Under the pieces are notes generated by a model. The model was not told the DNA's origin. It did no database searches and worked only from the letters and a program-made list of their open reading frames with translations. A DNA stretch of 9,821 nt from NCBI GenBank assembly GCA_013331225.1, contig DUGV01000050.1:1-9821 (forward strand). The letters run 5' to 3'. This DNA comes from Methanolinea sp. (GTDB taxonomy: Archaea > Halobacteriota > Methanomicrobia > Methanomicrobiales > Methanospirillaceae). Shown in pieces: positions 7,199 through 9,821 of the stretch (positions are counted from its first letter, which is position 1; every line of letters begins with the position of its first letter). Both the position numbers and the translations under genes were made by a program.

Positions 7199-8098
7199 AT
7201 GCCCCTCTTTCTCTCCCCTGTTCCGCCCTACGACCTCATCCTGAGTTGCAGGGTATTCGCTGAAGGCGACCCTGCAATACGCCGGTTCCAGCACGGGGTC
7301 CTCCGGCAGGTCATCAGGGTAGACGCGGGACCAGTGCTGGTGCAGGTGCGGGACATTGGTGATGGAGAGAATCCGGCTCTTGCCGTTGACATCCTCTCTG
7401 ATGACGAAGTCGGCGAAAATGGGAGGGAGAGAGCAGGAAACCAGGTCTCACTTCAACTCAGCCTTCAGGACGACCTGCGGCAGTTCTACCGTGCGATCCG
7501 CGGGGATCCCCTGATGACTGGGATCGCACAGTCCCTGTATGGCCTCAAGGCGCCGCAATCGGCCACGGTATTCGAGGCCCTTGTCACATCCATCATCGAG
7601 CAGCAGATCTCCACCCGGGTTGCAAGGATTGCCGAGGCCAGGATGGTAAGGCGCTTCGGGGAGCAGATGGAGGTTGGGGGAATGACGTATTTCTCCTATC
7701 CGGAACCTTCGGACCTTGCAGGGGGCACCATCGGAGACTTCCGGGCATGCGGTCTTTCGGCAAGGAAAGGGGAGTATATCAAAAACGCGGCAGAGATGGT
7801 GGCGGGAGGAACGCTGGATCTTGAGTCCATGAAAAATATTCGCGATTCGAGCCGGATCATCGAGGAACTGTGTGAACTGCGTGGCGTTGGGAGGTGGACG
7901 GCAGAGTTCGTGCTCCTGCGGGGCATGCACAGGATCGACACCATCCCGGCAGATGATCTTGGGGTCAGGAGAGCGACTGCCAGGGTATACTTCCCGGGGG
8001 AGAGGATTTCGGCCGAAGAGGTGCGGGCCATCGCGGAATGCTGGGGTGAATGGAAAGGCCTTGCCGCATACTATCTCCTTGCCAGTGAACACGATTGA
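7199..8098 (+). CDS. alkA: DNA-3-methyladenine glycosylase, AlkA/HhH-GPD type
   Basis: This base-excision-repair enzyme would remove alkylated purines by cleaving the N-glycosidic bond. The 299 residues divide into an AlkA-type N-terminal domain (about 1-90, opening with PPYDLILS) and a helix-hairpin-helix glycosylase domain. EALVTSIIEQQIS (about 122-134) is the typical first conserved helix. LRGVGRWTAEFVLLRG is the DNA-binding hairpin, close to the LPGIGRWTAN region of E. coli AlkA. IPADDLGVRR supplies the catalytic aspartate as D253, matching E. coli D238. No iron-sulfur cysteine cluster is visible, so this is not an Nth/MutY-type enzyme. No in-frame alternative start occurs near the beginning. 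The DUF2115 gene follows 138 bases later on the same strand. Substrate range cannot be read from sequence. Confidence 0.92.
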   Translation: MPLFLSPVPPYDLILSCRVFAEGDPAIRRFQHGVLRQVIRVDAGPVLVQVRDIGDGENPALAVDILSDDEVGENGRERAGNQVSLQLSLQDDLRQFYRAIRGDPLMTGIAQSLYGLKAPQSATVFEALVTSIIEQQISTRVARIAEARMVRRFGEQMEVGGMTYFSYPEPSDLAGGTIGDFRACGLSARKGEYIKNAAEMVAGGTLDLESMKNIRDSSRIIEELCELRGVGRWTAEFVLLRGMHRIDTIPADDLGVRRATARVYFPGERISAEEVRAIAECWGEWKGLAAYYLLASEHD

Positions 8099-8236
8099 GA
8101 AGATCCGGAGAATACATGAATCCAGAAAGAGACTAAGAGAATGAAAACCAGTGTAAACACCTAAAAACAGTCGTGAATAAGAGGAACACCCCTCACATGT
8201 CAGCAAGGAAAGAACCAGGGAGATGGGGTCGACCCG

Positions 8237-8872
8237 ATGCATACGTCATCTATTCAGAAAGAATGTGAAGAGCTCGCAGATTTCGCGACAGGTGGCGAAC
8301 TGGGGAGGGGTATTGCCCGACTCGTGCTTGCCTGCAGTCCCCGGGACCTGCAGCGGATGAGATGGAACTTCTCAAAGAAGATACGGGATATCAGCCCCGT
8401 CTACCGGAAAGCTCTGGAGGAGACGATCACAGGATATCTCCACGGGACCTACCAGAACGTGAGGTTGATGAACCAGCAGGGGGTGTTCTCGTCGATGAAC
8501 GAGAGGCTGCCGGCACACCACCCGGCTTACTGGAGGATGGTCTCCGCACACTGCGCGACAGGGAACCCCGAGGAGAACCGGATCCGGTTTCTCAAGTACC
8601 TTTTGAGCGGGTTCTGCATGTTCGTACAGGGCATTCCGGGCCATCCGGTCGGAATGCCGTTTCCCGGCGGAGACAGGGTCGAGAGCATAGACGGGGTGTA
8701 TTACTGCCCTGTCAGGACGAAAGCAAATGACGTGGATGCGGCCCTCTGTCCCTTCTGCCCTGCGCTCCAGACCCCAGAGTCAGGGTATCTCAAGCCACCG
8801 GTGAATGCAAGCGAGCACCGAAGGCAGGAATTTCTCAGGAATTGTTTTGACCGTCACCATTACAATGGATGA
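8237..8872 (+). CDS. DUF2115 (UPF0305) family protein of unknown function
   Basis: The 211-residue product matches the DUF2115/UPF0305 family, which is characteristic of methanogens and has no assigned role that I know of. The N-terminal 120 residues look helical and charged, with no signal peptide or membrane segment, so it is probably cytoplasmic. The diagnostic C-terminal part contains GMPFPGG (139-145), YYCPVR (155-160) and CPFCPA (171-176). C157, C171 and C174 are spaced like a metal-binding cysteine group, which is inference. The ATG at 8237 is the first in frame after an upstream stop; a purine-rich GGGAG precedes it at a longer than ideal distance. It lies downstream of alkA with no T-rich terminator between them, so cotranscription is possible. 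A T7 tract at 9016-9022 lies after it. Confidence 0.88.
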   Translation: MHTSSIQKECEELADFATGGELGRGIARLVLACSPRDLQRMRWNFSKKIRDISPVYRKALEETITGYLHGTYQNVRLMNQQGVFSSMNERLPAHHPAYWRMVSAHCATGNPEENRIRFLKYLLSGFCMFVQGIPGHPVGMPFPGGDRVESIDGVYYCPVRTKANDVDAALCPFCPALQTPESGYLKPPVNASEHRRQEFLRNCFDRHHYNG

Positions 8873-8970
8873 AAAGACCGGATCCAGGCTTGGTGCATGA
8901 AAGTGATGCAGTGTTGGAATACACCTCATAAGTGATTTCACGATATAGTGCCAGGAATGATTGAGATGGC

Positions 8971-8984
8971 GCTGATGGATCAGC
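8971..8984. repeat. Short perfect inverted repeat upstream of the 2TM gene
   Basis: GCTGAT-GG-ATCAGC is a 6-bp perfect inverted repeat about 30 bases upstream of the T-rich box A of the 2TM gene. It could be a regulator site or a small hairpin in the 3' end of the upstream transcript. A repeat of this length can arise by chance in GC-rich DNA. Confidence 0.25.
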
Positions 8985-9015
8985 TGGCGCGCCCAGGCCC
9001 GGGTCAACGATCACA

Positions 9016-9025
9016 TTTTTTTAAT
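9016..9025 (+). promoter_or_regulatory. T7 tract with overlapping box A
   Basis: TTTTTTTAAT may act both as terminator of the DUF2115 transcript and as box A of the 2TM gene. It is centred only about 11 bases before the ATG at 9031. A transcript starting the usual 25 or so bases downstream would miss that ATG and favour the one at 9064. Confidence 0.4.
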
Positions 9026-9030
9026 CAGAA

Positions 9031-9342
9031 ATGAGAGAAACAAACAGGAGTGTGCAGGCTTCAATGGCAGACGAAGCAAGAGAAAGGGCTGAAAAACGAC
9101 TCGGTGAAGTGAAGGGATTCTACTCACATCTCGGGATCTTCATTTTCATCAATGTCCTGCTGTTCCTCGTGAATATCCTCACCTCCCCGGGACAATGGTG
9201 GTTCTACTGGGTGACCATCTTCTGGGGAATCGCGGTGGTATTCCACGGATCACGCGTGTTTGGGAAAGGAAGGGTCTTCTCGAGCGAATGGGAGGAGAAG
9301 AAGATCCGGCAGTACATGGAAGAGGAAGCACAAAAGAAGTAG
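9031..9342 (+). CDS. Small 2TM-domain membrane protein
   Basis: The product is 103 residues, or 92 if translation begins at the second ATG (9064), and belongs to the 2TM domain family of unknown function. A charged N-terminal helix (about 14-28) leads into GFYSHL. Two membrane helices follow (about 34-51 and 58-75), joined by the characteristic TSPGQWWFYW turn. A basic, charged tail contains the SEWEEKKIRQYMEE motif typical of the family, where such domains often sit alone or next to signalling modules. The 9064 start is attractive because the family usually begins just before the charged helix, and because the nearest box A (9016-9025) would start transcription downstream of 9031. AGGAG (9045-9049) lies a little far upstream of 9064. 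I leave the longer form as the annotated extent. Confidence 0.85.
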   Translation: MRETNRSVQASMADEARERAEKRLGEVKGFYSHLGIFIFINVLLFLVNILTSPGQWWFYWVTIFWGIAVVFHGSRVFGKGRVFSSEWEEKKIRQYMEEEAQKK

Positions 9343-9357
9343 CAGACACGATCTTTT

Positions 9358-9369
9358 CCGGCAAGCCGG
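9358..9369. repeat. Small hairpin between convergent genes
   Basis: CCGGC-AA-GCCGG forms a compact inverted repeat in the 92-base gap between the convergent 2TM and response-regulator genes. A T4 run precedes it on the plus strand and an A4 run follows it on the minus strand, so it is not a canonical terminator for either gene. Confidence 0.25.
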
Positions 9370-9434
9370 TGAAGGAGAGAGATGCCCGGCGAGATGCATG
9401 AGGGGCGCGGGGAGAAAATACCCGTCCTTTGCTC

Positions 9435-9821
9435 TTATTTTTCGTCCTTGACAGGGGGCTGGTTGATCATCCTCCAGTAAAGTCCCATCTCGCGGATGAC
9501 ATTTGCAAACTCATCGAACTGTACCGGTTTCACGATGTAACTGTTTACTCCAAGGTCATAGCTCTGCACAATATCCCGTTCCTCACGGGAGGAGGTCAGT
9601 ACCACGACAGGGATGGTGCGGGTCTTCTCGTCTTCTTTCAGGCGCCTCAAAACCTCGATTCCATCTACCTTCGGGAGTTTGAGGTCGAGGAGGATGACAC
9701 GGGGCTGGCCCCTGATGTCCCGTCCCCTGTAGGGGCCCGTTCCGAATACATAGTCAAGCGCCTCTTCTCCATTCCAGGCAACATGGACCCGGTCTGAGAG
9801 ATTGCACCACTGGAAGACGTG
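9435..9821 (-). CDS. Single-domain response regulator, Rcp1-like (5' end cut)
   Basis: The frame stays open to the end of the window and gives 128 residues of a receiver domain; roughly the first 20-25 residues, with the acidic metal-binding pair, are missing. The phosphoacceptor is D46 of the visible part in VILLDLKLPK. T76 in VVVLTSS and K98 in YIVKP complete the switch residues. VHVAWNGEEALDYVFG and SYDLGVNSYIVKPV are typical of the Rcp1-like receivers that commonly sit beside sensor kinases in methanogens. After the receiver only GLYWRMINQPP and a few residues remain, so there is no output domain. It probably acts by phosphotransfer or protein contact. The start lies outside the window; an internal TTG at 9648-9650 is not the true start. 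The partner kinase is likely upstream of it, beyond position 9821, but this is inference. Confidence 0.93.
   Translation of the reverse strand, partial: HVFQWCNLSDRVHVAWNGEEALDYVFGTGPYRGRDIRGQPRVILLDLKLPKVDGIEVLRRLKEDEKTRTIPVVVLTSSREERDIVQSYDLGVNSYIVKPVQFDEFANVIREMGLYWRMINQPPVKDEK

Noticed and set aside
8099..8236. Search for an RNA gene or promoter between alkA and DUF2115
   Set aside because: Only a weak CCTAAAAAC box A-like word is visible; there is no stable fold, T tract or tRNA feature.
7448..8242. 264-codon minus-strand open frame opposite alkA
   Set aside because: It is antisense to a well-supported glycosylase with catalytic residues in place, and its translation shows no domain.

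Overview
The window looks like chromosomal DNA of a methanogenic euryarchaeon, most likely of the order Methanomicrobiales. The TyrRS and GAPDH are the archaeal types, one gene is a DUF2115/UPF0305 protein (a family I know mainly from methanogens), and starts are preceded by TATA-like (box A) elements and stops by T-rich terminators. The large beta-helix/PKD surface protein is also typical of this group. The order assignment is inference from gene content and protein similarity; I cannot name a species.

Layout: (1) 1-532, minus strand: the N-terminal 177 residues of tyrosyl-tRNA synthetase, cut by the window start. (2) 533-856: non-coding, with the tyrS upstream region and a likely terminator for the next gene. 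(3) 857-1879, minus: archaeal glyceraldehyde-3-phosphate dehydrogenase. (4) 1880-2249: a divergent intergenic region with a promoter on each strand, a perfect 7-bp inverted repeat between them, and a roughly 250-nt leader that may hold a 40-codon small ORF. (5) 2250-7160, plus: one very large gene for a secreted 1636-residue protein. It has a signal peptide, two tandem NosD-like right-handed beta-helix modules, two PKD-type domains, a region resembling the PGF-pre-PGF domain, an Ig-like domain and a C-terminal domain of the post-COAP-1 type. (6) 7199-8098, plus: an AlkA-type DNA glycosylase. (7) 8237-8872, plus: the DUF2115 protein. (8) 9031 or 9064 to 9342, plus: a small 2TM-domain membrane protein. 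(9) 9435-9821, minus: a single-domain response regulator of the Rcp1-like type, cut by the window end.

Most genes are housekeeping or standalone and do not form one pathway. The possible functional unit is alkA plus DUF2115, which share strand with no obvious terminator between them. The unusual locus is 1880-7160. The giant gene has AT-rich beta-helix coding (hand counts of 23-35% GC in sampled 60-base lines) but a GC-rich 3' end (60% in one line) that matches its neighbours. It lacks the expected C-terminal sorting helix, and its promoter region carries a clean inverted repeat. I see no CRISPR array, insertion sequence, tRNA or rRNA, and nothing that clearly forms a new defence or metabolic system.
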